Below, piece after piece: positions 43,043 through 51,720 of a stretch of DNA of 64,000 nt. The stretch lies in NCBI RefSeq assembly GCF_000007825.1, contig NC_004722.1, positions 4,741,001-4,805,000 of the forward strand, in the 5' to 3' direction. Made by a program: the position numbers and the translations under genes. This DNA is from Bacillus cereus ATCC 14579. Its GTDB lineage: Bacteria > Bacillota > Bacilli > Bacillales > Bacillaceae_G. The notes beneath the pieces are model-generated. The model did no database searches, was not told the origin of the DNA, and was given only the letters and a program-made list of their open reading frames with translations. Every line of letters starts with the position of its first letter. Position 1 is the stretch's first letter.

Positions 43043-43825
43043 ATGAGAGCACACGAAATCGAGTATAAGTTATATGGCGATGATATGCAGTTTGTTGAAA
43101 TTGAGTTAGATCCAGAAGAGAGCGTGATTGCAGAAGCTGGCGCAATGATGATGATGGAAGATTACATAGAAATGGAAACAATCTTCGGTGATGGTTCTGG
43201 CCCATCTGGAGGTTTATTCGGAAAATTAATGGGCGCTGGTAAACGTCTCGTTACAGGCGAAAGTATGTTTATGACTGTATTTACAAATACAGGTCACGGC
43301 AAGCGCCACGTCTCATTTGCTGCTCCTTATCCTGGTAAAATTATTCCTGTAGATTTAACAGAGTATCAAGGAAAAGTAGTTTGTCAAAAAGATGCCTTTC
43401 TTTGTGCCGCAAAAGGTGTTTCCCTCGGAATTGAATTTACGAAAAAAATAGGAACTGGTTTCTTCGGTGGTGAAGGTTTCATCATGCAGAAACTTGAAGG
43501 TGATGGCCTTGCTTTCATGCACGCAGGTGGAACTGTATATAAACGTGAATTAAAACCTGGTGAGAAACTTCGCATTGATACAGGTTGTCTCGTTGCTATG
43601 ACAAAAGACATTAACTATGATGTCGAGTTCGTCGGTAAAGTAAAAACAGCTCTATTTGGCGGCGAGGGTTTATTCTTCGCAACATTAGAAGGTCCTGGAA
43701 CAGTTTGGATTCAGTCCTTAACACTTAGCCGCTTAGCAGCACGCCTTACAAGCCCAGCAGCGCAAAGTACTGGCGAAGGTAGTGTATTAGGTGGACTTGG
43801 TCGTTTATTAGATGGGAAAGAGTAA
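43043..43825 (+). CDS. TIGR00266 / AIM24 family protein
   Basis: 260 aa from the ATG at 43043, with GAGGGTG upstream (a GTG at 43034 belongs to that site). All-beta protein with the family pattern VIAEAGAMMMMEDYIEMET, GLFGKLMGAGKRLVTGESMFMTVF, and repeated GGEGF/GGEGLF turns; the C-terminal LGGLGRLLDG is also usual. No signal peptide. The TRAP-like AIM24 fold has no proven enzyme activity in bacteria; role unknown. Confidence 0.9.
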   Translation: MRAHEIEYKLYGDDMQFVEIELDPEESVIAEAGAMMMMEDYIEMETIFGDGSGPSGGLFGKLMGAGKRLVTGESMFMTVFTNTGHGKRHVSFAAPYPGKIIPVDLTEYQGKVVCQKDAFLCAAKGVSLGIEFTKKIGTGFFGGEGFIMQKLEGDGLAFMHAGGTVYKRELKPGEKLRIDTGCLVAMTKDINYDVEFVGKVKTALFGGEGLFFATLEGPGTVWIQSLTLSRLAARLTSPAAQSTGEGSVLGGLGRLLDGKE

Positions 43826-43874
43826 ACTGTGCCCTTATGTAGGCATGGCCATCAACTAATAAAATAATAAAATT

Positions 43875-43916
43875 AAAACACCCTTGCTTGCAGTAATTAA
43901 AGTGAAAGGGTGTTTT
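43875..43916 (+). terminator. Terminator after the AIM24 gene
   Basis: Stem AAAACACCCTT / AAGGGTGTTTT with a 20 nt loop, then TTTAATTT. Confidence 0.65.
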
Positions 43917-44040
43917 AATTTACGTCTACAAACGAGAAAAAGCAGTTAAAATAAAGTAATAAGGTTTACTTCAGGAAAATAAGGTATATTATATTTGTTG
44001 AATAGATTCTCTTTAGAGACAAGAAAAGTAGGTGATCACA

Positions 44041-44190
44041 GTGGGAAAATATCAATTGGATTCCAAAAGTCAGGTAGCTGATGCAAAGTTCCATGAAAAA
44101 CAGAAACCTGCCAAATTTGATAAAAAGCAACAACTTGAAAAATTGCGTACGGAGTATTTGAAAAAGAAGCAAAAACAAACAGATAAATAA
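44041..44190 (+). CDS. Small basic protein (49 aa)
   Basis: 49 aa, GTG start with TAGGTGATC 6 bp upstream. Very lysine- and glutamine-rich (FHEKQKPAKFDKKQQLEKL and YLKKKQKQTDK), probably helical, no membrane segment. I do not recognise a family. It has a ribosome site but its terminator is uncertain; the 44371-44398 stem lies 180 bp downstream. Region 44191-44527 holds only that stem and a CGCATGCG palindrome near 44315. Confidence 0.6.
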   Translation: MGKYQLDSKSQVADAKFHEKQKPAKFDKKQQLEKLRTEYLKKKQKQTDK

Positions 44191-44370
44191 TACGTTTTGT
44201 TTTTCAAATTTTTCTGTATATAGTGTAAACAAACACAAGAAAATAGGTAAGTTATTCATCGTTCAGATATATACAGGCTATTTTTTCAAACCTCTTACTT
44301 ATGCAACTAACGCATGCGTCAGTTCATTAAGAATAACTAAAAAAGCCGATTCCTTGAGATGAAAAAGAGT

Positions 44371-44402
44371 AAACAGTGCCTTTATCAGGCACTGTTTTAT
44401 TT
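44371..44402 (+). terminator. Rho-independent terminator
   Basis: Stem AAACAGTGCCT / AGGCACTGTTT with a 5 nt loop and TTTTATTTT tail, upstream of the lipase gene. Confidence 0.85.
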
Positions 44403-44527
44403 TGACCTTATAATTTCCTCCAATGATTTAGATAAGCGATACAAGCTATTCCCCACCTCCAAAAGAATGAATCAAGTTCCTCACTGCATATATTAAACTA
44501 TACTTTTTCTTAAGGAGGGCTTCCTTA

Positions 44528-45250
44528 ATGCGTACTCCTTTATCCTTTGATAAAGACACTGCCATACTGTTAGCTTCTTGTTGTGAGTTAACGTATGAAC
44601 AATATAAACAAAATGGCATTTTCGAAATACCAGATGGTTTTCAATATGTACAAGGGTTTCAAGGAAAGGCCATTCAAACAACAGAATGGTTCGGATTTAT
44701 ATTAGAATCTGAGGATACAATTATTGTTGCCTTCAGAGGCACTCAAACAGATCCAGATTGGATTATTGATTCTCTCGTCAATCAAAAACCTTATCCTTAT
44801 GCTTTAAATGGCGGAAATGTCCATAACGGTTTTCTCTCTATTTATGAGTCTTGTCGTGATTCTATTATGGATATGCTCGTATCATTGCCAGCACATAAAA
44901 AACTGCTAGCTACTGGGCATAGTCTAGGTGGCGCGCTTGCCACATTACACATATTAGATGCACGTATAAATACTGCCTTCGCACAGTATGGACTTTATAC
45001 ATTCGCTTCTCCAAAAGTAGGAGATATCGCTTTTCGAAATTATTATAAACTACAAGTAGCTAGTAGCTTTCGTTTCGTCAACTTGTTCGATGTCGTCCCA
45101 CTTCTCCCTCCCCGAAACATAAATTTTAATGATCATGATTGGGAGTATGCACACGTCCATCACAACATGACATTTACAAAAAACACAAAATCCATTACAA
45201 ATAATCATTCCATTACAACATACAAAACATGTCTGACTTCTCATTTTTAA
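44528..45250 (+). CDS. Class 3 lipase family protein
   Basis: 240 aa, ATG with AAGGAGG upstream. Alpha/beta-hydrolase of the fungal lipase (Lipase_3) family: VAFRGTQTDPDW, nucleophile elbow TGHSLGGALAT with S132, and FASPKVGD; the acid is probably in NLFDVVPLLP and the histidine near HVHHNMTF. No signal peptide is visible, so it is likely cytoplasmic or weakly membrane-associated. Triacylglycerol or phospholipid hydrolysis is the family activity; substrate unknown. Confidence 0.9.
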   Translation: MRTPLSFDKDTAILLASCCELTYEQYKQNGIFEIPDGFQYVQGFQGKAIQTTEWFGFILESEDTIIVAFRGTQTDPDWIIDSLVNQKPYPYALNGGNVHNGFLSIYESCRDSIMDMLVSLPAHKKLLATGHSLGGALATLHILDARINTAFAQYGLYTFASPKVGDIAFRNYYKLQVASSFRFVNLFDVVPLLPPRNINFNDHDWEYAHVHHNMTFTKNTKSITNNHSITTYKTCLTSHF

Positions 45251-45326
45251 CCAGTAAACAATTGGAAATAAAATATTCGTATACTATAATAATGTATGAA
45301 GTTATTTTTGGATGAGGGGACCTTAC

Positions 45327-45461
45327 ATGTTAAAATTTATCTTCGCACTTTTTCTTATTGTAATTTTTACGGTTACAGGTTTCTTTACATTTTCATACTT
45401 TGCGACAGGAGAGTATGATGGGGCAGGTATCATATATACCACTGTTCCATTTCTTTCTTAA
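45327..45461 (+). CDS. Small membrane protein (44 aa)
   Basis: 44 aa, ATG with GAGGGG 8 bp upstream. One membrane helix (IFALFLIVIFTVTGFFTF) followed by a short outer tail (ATGEYDGAGIIYTTVPFL). It has its own terminator at 45478-45505. Family not recognised. Too short for most gene callers but all translation signals are in place. Confidence 0.6.
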   Translation: MLKFIFALFLIVIFTVTGFFTFSYFATGEYDGAGIIYTTVPFLS

Positions 45462-45477
45462 GCAAAATAAATAAAAC

Positions 45478-45508
45478 GAGCTTAATTTTATTAAGCTCGC
45501 TTTATTTA
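45478..45508. terminator. Terminator between small membrane protein gene and glgP
   Basis: Stem GAGCTTAAT / ATTAAGCTC with a 3 nt loop, T-rich on the plus strand. Confidence 0.7.
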
Positions 45509-45564
45509 TTAATATCCATTTTTGTTGGTAAATCGATAATATATCTCCCAATATAGCAACCTCT

Positions 45565-47973
45565 TTAAAACTGTTTAACTGCATTACCGATACCCCAAAT
45601 TTCATTACTGTACTGCAAAATCGTTCGATCGCTCGCAAAATGACCAGACTGTGCAATATTTAAAATAGACATTTCTAGCCACTTTGTTCGGTTCTCATAA
45701 GCTCTACCAACAGCTTCTTGTCTTTCAGCATACGGACCAAAATCTCGCAGAACGAAATATTCATCGTTTTGAATAACGAGAGAATCGTAAATCGCTTCAA
45801 ATTCAGCTCCCGATTGTGCAAAGAAACCATTTGTTAATTGATCAACTACTTTTTTAATGTGCCTATTGTGGTGATAATAATCACTTGCACGATATCCACC
45901 ATTTTGATAGTAATGAAGAACCTCTTCCGCTGTTAAACCGAAAATAAAACAGTTATCCTCACCGACCCGGTCTTTTATTTCAACGTTAGCACCGTCTAGC
46001 GTTCCGAGTGTAATCGCACCATTCATCATAAATTTCATATTACCTGTTCCCGATGCTTCTTTACTCGCCGTTGAAATTTGTTCACTTACATCCGCTGCTG
46101 GGAATATATCTTCAGCTAAAGAAACTCGATAGTTTTCTAGAAAGATAACTTTCATATATTGACTGACATACGGGTCATTATTTACTTTTCTTGCGAGTTC
46201 ATTTATTAATTTAATAATTTTTTTCGCGTAATAATAGCCAGGTGATGCTTTCGCTCCAAAAATAAAAGTACGCGGATAAAATGTAAAACTAGCATCCTCT
46301 TTCAAACGGTTATACAAATATAAAATATGAAGAACATTTAATAATTGTCGTTTATAAGCATGTAATCTTTTCACTTGCACATCAAAAATAGAATTTGGAT
46401 CAATGGTAATCCCCATTGTATTATGAATACGCTCCGCTAAAATCTCTTTACGCTCTTGTTTTACCTCTGCAAATTTCTCTTGGAAACTCGCATCATATTG
46501 AACTAATTGTAGCTCTTGAAGCTTAATCGGTTCTTTCTTCCACTCCGTTCCAATCGCCTCTGAAATGAGATTTGTTAACTGTGGATTTGCTTTCATAAGC
46601 CAGCGCCTATGAGCAATTCCATTCGTCTTATTATTAAACTTATCTGGGTAAAATTCATAAAACAATCGCATTTCCCGCTGCTTTAATATTTCCGTATGAA
46701 TTTTTGCTACACCGTTTACGCTATGGCTACCGACAATCGCTAAATGAGCCATTTTCACAAGGTCATGTGCAATAATCGCCATTGCTTCAATACGATCCCA
46801 CTCATACGGATACTGTTCCCACAGTTCATGACAGAAACGTTCATTAATCTCTTCAATAATCATATAAATTCTCGGTAATAACGGTTTAAAAATGTGAATT
46901 GGCCACTTTTCGAGCGCTTCTGATAACGTCGTATGATTCGTATAAGAAATCGTCTGCGTCGTTATGTGCCAAGCTTCTTCCCATGCTAACTTTTCTTCGT
47001 CTAGTAAAATACGCATCAGTTCCGGAATTGCTAAAACCGGATGTGTATCGTTAATGTGGATCGCAATTTTTTCATGTAGTTGACGAAGGTCACCATATCT
47101 TTCTCTATGCATTCGAACGATATTTTGCAAACTTGCTGATACGAGGAAATACTGTTGTTTTAAACGAAGTATTTTTCCCTCATCATGCGTATCATCTGGA
47201 TATAAAAACTCCGATACAGCCTCTGTTTCACGCTTATATTTCAAAATATCTTTGCAGTTTTGCGGGAAAGGAACTGGTTCAGCATTCCAAAGTCTAAGTG
47301 TATTTACAGTACTCGTCTCATAGCCAACTACCGGCACATCATATGGCACGGCCATAATGACTTCTGCATTTGTATGCCTAAACTCTAAACGCCCGTCAAT
47401 TTCTAGCGGTTCAACACTGCCGAAATAACTTACTTCTACAGCTTGATCATACCTTCTTACTTCCCATACGTTTTCATGAAGAAGCCACTGTTCTGGAAAT
47501 TCAACTTGATAACCATCAACAATTTTCTGATCAAACAAACCATGTTTATAACGAATTCCACAGCCGTGTCCTGGTAAGTTTAAAGATGCGAGTGAATCGA
47601 GAAAACAGGCTGCTAAGCGTCCAAGCCCACCATTACCAAGGCCTGCATCTGCTTCCACTTCTTCTAACTCTTGTAATGAAATCCCTAGTTCAGATAACCC
47701 CTGCTCGCATACATCTCGAATACCTAAATTCAAGATGTTACTTCCAAGCAAACGTCCAAGCAAAAACTCAATAGACAAGTAATACATTTGCTTTTGCTCT
47801 CCGGATCGATAACTCTCGTTCGTTGCAATCCATTGACTATTCATATACTCACGTACCATATGGCCGAGTGTATTATATTGATCACGAGTTGTAGAATCTT
47901 TAAAACTTTTACCATACATCGTCTCTAACTTTTCTAGAAAAGTTGATTTAAAACTTTCAACATGAGTAAACAT
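45565..47973 (-). CDS. glgP: Glycogen phosphorylase GlgP
   Basis: 802 aa, full length for the family. GLGNGGLGRLAACFLDS near residue 110, and the PLP site EASGTGNMKFMMNGAITLGTLDGANVEI. It releases glucose 1-phosphate from glycogen chain ends. ATG with GGTGG upstream, 18 bp after glgA. Last gene of glgB-C-D-A-P. Confidence 0.96.
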   Translation of the reverse strand: MFTHVESFKSTFLEKLETMYGKSFKDSTTRDQYNTLGHMVREYMNSQWIATNESYRSGEQKQMYYLSIEFLLGRLLGSNILNLGIRDVCEQGLSELGISLQELEEVEADAGLGNGGLGRLAACFLDSLASLNLPGHGCGIRYKHGLFDQKIVDGYQVEFPEQWLLHENVWEVRRYDQAVEVSYFGSVEPLEIDGRLEFRHTNAEVIMAVPYDVPVVGYETSTVNTLRLWNAEPVPFPQNCKDILKYKRETEAVSEFLYPDDTHDEGKILRLKQQYFLVSASLQNIVRMHRERYGDLRQLHEKIAIHINDTHPVLAIPELMRILLDEEKLAWEEAWHITTQTISYTNHTTLSEALEKWPIHIFKPLLPRIYMIIEEINERFCHELWEQYPYEWDRIEAMAIIAHDLVKMAHLAIVGSHSVNGVAKIHTEILKQREMRLFYEFYPDKFNNKTNGIAHRRWLMKANPQLTNLISEAIGTEWKKEPIKLQELQLVQYDASFQEKFAEVKQERKEILAERIHNTMGITIDPNSIFDVQVKRLHAYKRQLLNVLHILYLYNRLKEDASFTFYPRTFIFGAKASPGYYYAKKIIKLINELARKVNNDPYVSQYMKVIFLENYRVSLAEDIFPAADVSEQISTASKEASGTGNMKFMMNGAITLGTLDGANVEIKDRVGEDNCFIFGLTAEEVLHYYQNGGYRASDYYHHNRHIKKVVDQLTNGFFAQSGAEFEAIYDSLVIQNDEYFVLRDFGPYAERQEAVGRAYENRTKWLEMSILNIAQSGHFASDRTILQYSNEIWGIGNAVKQF

Positions 47974-47991
47974 TTTTTCACCACCTACATG

Positions 47992-49422
47992 TTATTCCAT
48001 GAGACTTTTATACAATTCCTTATAAGCAAGAGCCGATTGCTCCCAGCTATAATCTTCAGTCATCGCTTGTTTTACAAGCTGCTCCCACACTGGTTTATCA
48101 TGATAGAATTCAATTGCACGATGAATCGTATGCAGCATGTCATGTGCATTAAAATTCGTGAAACTGAAACCATTTCCTTCTCCAGTTTCTTCATCATAAG
48201 AATGTACCGTGTCGTTTAACCCACCTGTTTCTCTTACAATTGGAATCGTACCGTATGCTAATGCGATAAGTTGTCCAAGTCCACACGGTTCAAACAGCGA
48301 TGGCATTAAAAACAAATCGCTTCCCGCATACACTTGGTGAGCTAATTCTTCATTAAATCCGATATAAACTTTTACCTTCTCCGGATACTCATATGCCATC
48401 CACTCAAAGAATTGCTCATATTCCGAATCACCTGAACCTAAAATAATACATTGTACATCTTCTTCCATTATTTCGCGGAATACAGTACGTACTAAATCAA
48501 GACCTTTTTGCTTCGTTAATCTCGTTACCATTGAAATAATTGGTGTATCCTCTTTTTCTGGCAAACCAAAATAACGCTGCAAGGCGCGTTTATTTTCACT
48601 CTTTTCATATAATGACTCTGCATCATACTGGGCCTTAATATACGAATCCGTTTCTGGATTATATACGCTCGTATCAATACCATTTACAATGCCGCTAAGC
48701 TTATCATTATATTTTCGCAGTAATCCATCTAACTTCTCACCGAAAAATTCATATTGAATTTCTTCTTTATACGTCGGGCTCACCGCTGTAATTTGATCCG
48801 AAGCAATAATACCGCCTTTCATAAAGTTTACGTTTCCATAAAACTCTAGCTGCTCACTATGAAAATATTCATCACCAAGCTCTAACAAGTCGTAGATCAC
48901 TTCAGGAGGAAATACACCTTGGAACTGCAAGTTATGAATCGTATATACCGTTTTAATACGCTCATATAACGGGTTATCTTGATACTTTTCACGAAGTAAG
49001 AAATTAACCATAGCCGTATGCCAATCATGGCTATGAAGAACATCCACTTCAAAATCAAGGTGCGGAATACACTCTAACACTGCTTTTGAGAAATAAGAAA
49101 AACGCTCTCCGTCATCGTAATGACCATACAGAGAATCTCTCTTAAAATAATATTCATTATCTATTAAGTAATACGTAATTCCGTCTTGCTCACCTTTTAA
49201 AATTCCACAATATTGATTTCTCCACCCAAGAGGGACGTTAATTACTTTATGTAACGTACATCCATCTCTTAACTTTTGCGGAATGAGACTATAATTCGGA
49301 AGTATAATACGAACGTCCACTCCTAATTTTTTTAGCTCTTTTGGGAGCGCACCCGCTACATCAGCTAATCCTCCCGATTTCACAAACGGTACACATTCTG
49401 ATACTGCAAATAAAATATTCAC
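47992..49422 (-). CDS. glgA: Glycogen synthase GlgA
   Basis: 476 aa from the GTG at 49422 (N-terminus NILFAVSECVPFVKSGGLADV, normal for GlgA), with GTGGGA 6 bp upstream; the frame runs on to 49488 but adds an unrelated leader. KSGGLADV binds ADP-glucose; the C-terminal GT-B domain has PSLFEPCGLGQLIALAYG. It extends alpha-1,4 chains from ADP-glucose. Confidence 0.93.
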   Translation of the reverse strand: MNILFAVSECVPFVKSGGLADVAGALPKELKKLGVDVRIILPNYSLIPQKLRDGCTLHKVINVPLGWRNQYCGILKGEQDGITYYLIDNEYYFKRDSLYGHYDDGERFSYFSKAVLECIPHLDFEVDVLHSHDWHTAMVNFLLREKYQDNPLYERIKTVYTIHNLQFQGVFPPEVIYDLLELGDEYFHSEQLEFYGNVNFMKGGIIASDQITAVSPTYKEEIQYEFFGEKLDGLLRKYNDKLSGIVNGIDTSVYNPETDSYIKAQYDAESLYEKSENKRALQRYFGLPEKEDTPIISMVTRLTKQKGLDLVRTVFREIMEEDVQCIILGSGDSEYEQFFEWMAYEYPEKVKVYIGFNEELAHQVYAGSDLFLMPSLFEPCGLGQLIALAYGTIPIVRETGGLNDTVHSYDEETGEGNGFSFTNFNAHDMLHTIHRAIEFYHDKPVWEQLVKQAMTEDYSWEQSALAYKELYKSLME

Positions 49423-49535
49423 TTGTTGTCCCACTGCGCGAAAAGTTTTTATTACTCCTCTTGCAGCTTCCTCCCTTCGAGTTTTCATTTAAATTAAAAC
49501 TTTAATCAGTGGAGGAAAAAGCCCCCACTGATTCT

Positions 49536-50571
49536 TTAGGAATAACTATTAATCGTACTGTTTTGTACGCTTCCTTTTTCTACAACATACGGCTCATCGG
49601 CGCTTCCTTTTAATACGACACCGTCGCCAATTTTCACGTCTTTATCAATAATAACACCGTCTATTATACAGTTATCTCCAATTTGGCTCTTTTGCATAAT
49701 AATACTGTTACGAATAATTGAACCTTTTCCAATTTTAACCGAACGGGAAACAACACTGTTTTCGACTTCCCCTTCAATAATACTGCCATTTGCAATCATT
49801 GTATTTTTCACGACTGCACCCTTTAAATAACGAGTTGGTGGCTCATCTTTTACTTTCGTAAAGATCGGTGCTTCTTTCTTAAATAATTGCTTCCAAATAG
49901 CAGGTTGCAAAATTTCTAAGCTATGTTTATAGTAACTTTCAATCGAGTCAATAATTGCTACATATCCAGTATGTTCATATGTAGCAATGTGTAATGATTT
50001 CCCGCGCTTTTCTCTCACTACATCAAATAAACTGTATTGTTCCACACCTTTATATGACCTCAAATAAGTCTAGCAATAATTGTTTCTTTAACACGTATGT
50101 TTGAAGCCAAACCCCTTCATGGCAAACTTCTGTAATATCAGCTGCCGTATGTATATGTCGCTCTAACACCGCTTGAAAATTTAATGCTGTTACGAGATGG
50201 CTATTCGTAATAACAACGTACTCTTCTCTGCTTCTTAGAAAATAATCAATATGTCTTCTAAAGTGTGCAAAAGACCCAAATTCATCTTGGTCACATTGGC
50301 AGTTTGGCGGGAATAAAAATAGTCCGTCTCGTTTTCTATCTAAATCCCACTGTTTTCCTGAACCAACATGGTCCATTAACGAACGATTTTTATGGCTTGT
50401 AAAAACTGCCACACTATGAATACTAGAATTCACCATATTTGAAAGCATGAAATCAATGAGTCGATAACGGCCCCCAAACGGTAACGCCGCTAGTGAACGA
50501 TGCCCTGTTACTTTCTTTAAGGAAGGAAAACTTCCCGTTGCATTAATAATTCCTAACATTTTTTCTCCCAT
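49536..50571 (-). pseudogene. glgD: ADP-glucose pyrophosphorylase subunit GlgD, frameshifted
   Basis: The N-terminal part (50050-50571) begins MLGIINATGSF and contains LAALPFGGRYRLIDFMLSNMVNS. The C-terminal part (49536-50063) is a left-handed beta-helix (NSVVSRSVKIGKGSIIRNSI). The frame breaks in GAGGTCATAT; deleting one G (plus-strand CC near 50057-50058) joins LLLDLFESYKGVEQYSLFDVV and restores 344 aa. GlgD is the regulatory partner of GlgC in Bacillus. Two separate genes are unlikely because the second has only a poor TTG start and lacks the nucleotide-binding part. Confidence 0.88.
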
Positions 50572-50589
50572 TCATTTCATCCCCCTTTT

Positions 50590-51720
50590 CTATTTCCCTT
50601 CAGCAATTAATACTACATCGTCAACATTCTTTTCTGGACGAATGATTGTTCCATCTTCGATAACCATTTCTGATCCAACAATCGCTCTTTCAATCACAAC
50701 ATTTTTACCAATCTTAGCCCCTGGCATAACGACAGAATCAATCACCATACTTCCTTCTTCCACCGTCACTCCTTGGAATAACACAGAATGCTTCACGTCC
50801 CCTTCAATGACGCATCCTTCGTTAATAAGCGATTCTTCTACTTTCGCCTTTTCAGCAATATATTGAGGCGGTTCGTTTGGATTGACAGAGTAAATACGCC
50901 AATTACGATCGTTTAAATTCAGTGATGTTTCATCGCGAAGCAAATCCATATTCGCTTCCCATAAGCTCTTCACCGTTCCAACATCTTTCCAATATCCTTC
51001 AAACGGATACGCCATTAACTTCTTCCCTTCATCCAATAAAAGCGGAAGTACGTCTTTTCCGAAATCGTTACTAGATTCAGGGTTTCTTGCATCCATCTCT
51101 AAATACTCTTTCAAAATTGACCAATTAAAAATATAGATTCCCATTGATGCAAGATTACTTCTTGGAAATTGTGGTTTCTCTTCAAACTCAACAATCTCCA
51201 TTTCTTCATTTGTATTCATAATGCCAAAGCGACTCGCTTCATCCCAAGGTACTTCAATAACAGAAATGGATACGTCCGATTCTTTCTCAATATGGTAATC
51301 TAGCATCTTACTGTAATCCATTTTATAAATATGGTCGCCTGATAAAATAAGAACATACTCTGGTTCATATTGACTTAAATAGTTTAAGTTTTGATAAATG
51401 GCACTTGCCGTACCTGTGTACCACTTCACACCTGAAGACTCCGCATAAGGAGGTAATACTGTGACTCCACCGCTTACTCGGTCTAAATCCCATGCATTGC
51501 CGATTCCGATATAATTATGAAGTTCTAGTGGTTGATATTGCGTTAAAATCCCAACCGTTTCAATACCAGAATTTGCGCAGTTACTTAGCGTAAAATCAAT
51601 AATGCGATATTTACCACCAAATGGAACAGCTGGCTTGGCTAAATTTTTTGTTAATGCACTTAATCGACTACCTTTTCCCCCTGCTAGTAACATTGCTACG
51701 CACTTTTGTTTTTGAGCCAT
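50590..51720 (-). CDS. glgC: Glucose-1-phosphate adenylyltransferase GlgC
   Basis: 376 aa nucleotidyltransferase: LLAGGKGSRLSALT at the N-terminus, KPAVPFGGKYRIIDF, ILSGDHIYKMDY, and a C-terminal beta-helix (NEGCVIEGDVKHSVL). Makes ADP-glucose for GlgA. It overlaps glgB by 53 bp and precedes glgD by 19 bp. Confidence 0.95.
   Translation of the reverse strand: MAQKQKCVAMLLAGGKGSRLSALTKNLAKPAVPFGGKYRIIDFTLSNCANSGIETVGILTQYQPLELHNYIGIGNAWDLDRVSGGVTVLPPYAESSGVKWYTGTASAIYQNLNYLSQYEPEYVLILSGDHIYKMDYSKMLDYHIEKESDVSISVIEVPWDEASRFGIMNTNEEMEIVEFEEKPQFPRSNLASMGIYIFNWSILKEYLEMDARNPESSNDFGKDVLPLLLDEGKKLMAYPFEGYWKDVGTVKSLWEANMDLLRDETSLNLNDRNWRIYSVNPNEPPQYIAEKAKVEESLINEGCVIEGDVKHSVLFQGVTVEEGSMVIDSVVMPGAKIGKNVVIERAIVGSEMVIEDGTIIRPEKNVDDVVLIAEGK

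Noticed and set aside
49536..50063. Separate small gene encoding a beta-helix protein
   Set aside because: It continues the GlgD sequence after a one-base insertion and has only a weak TTG start.
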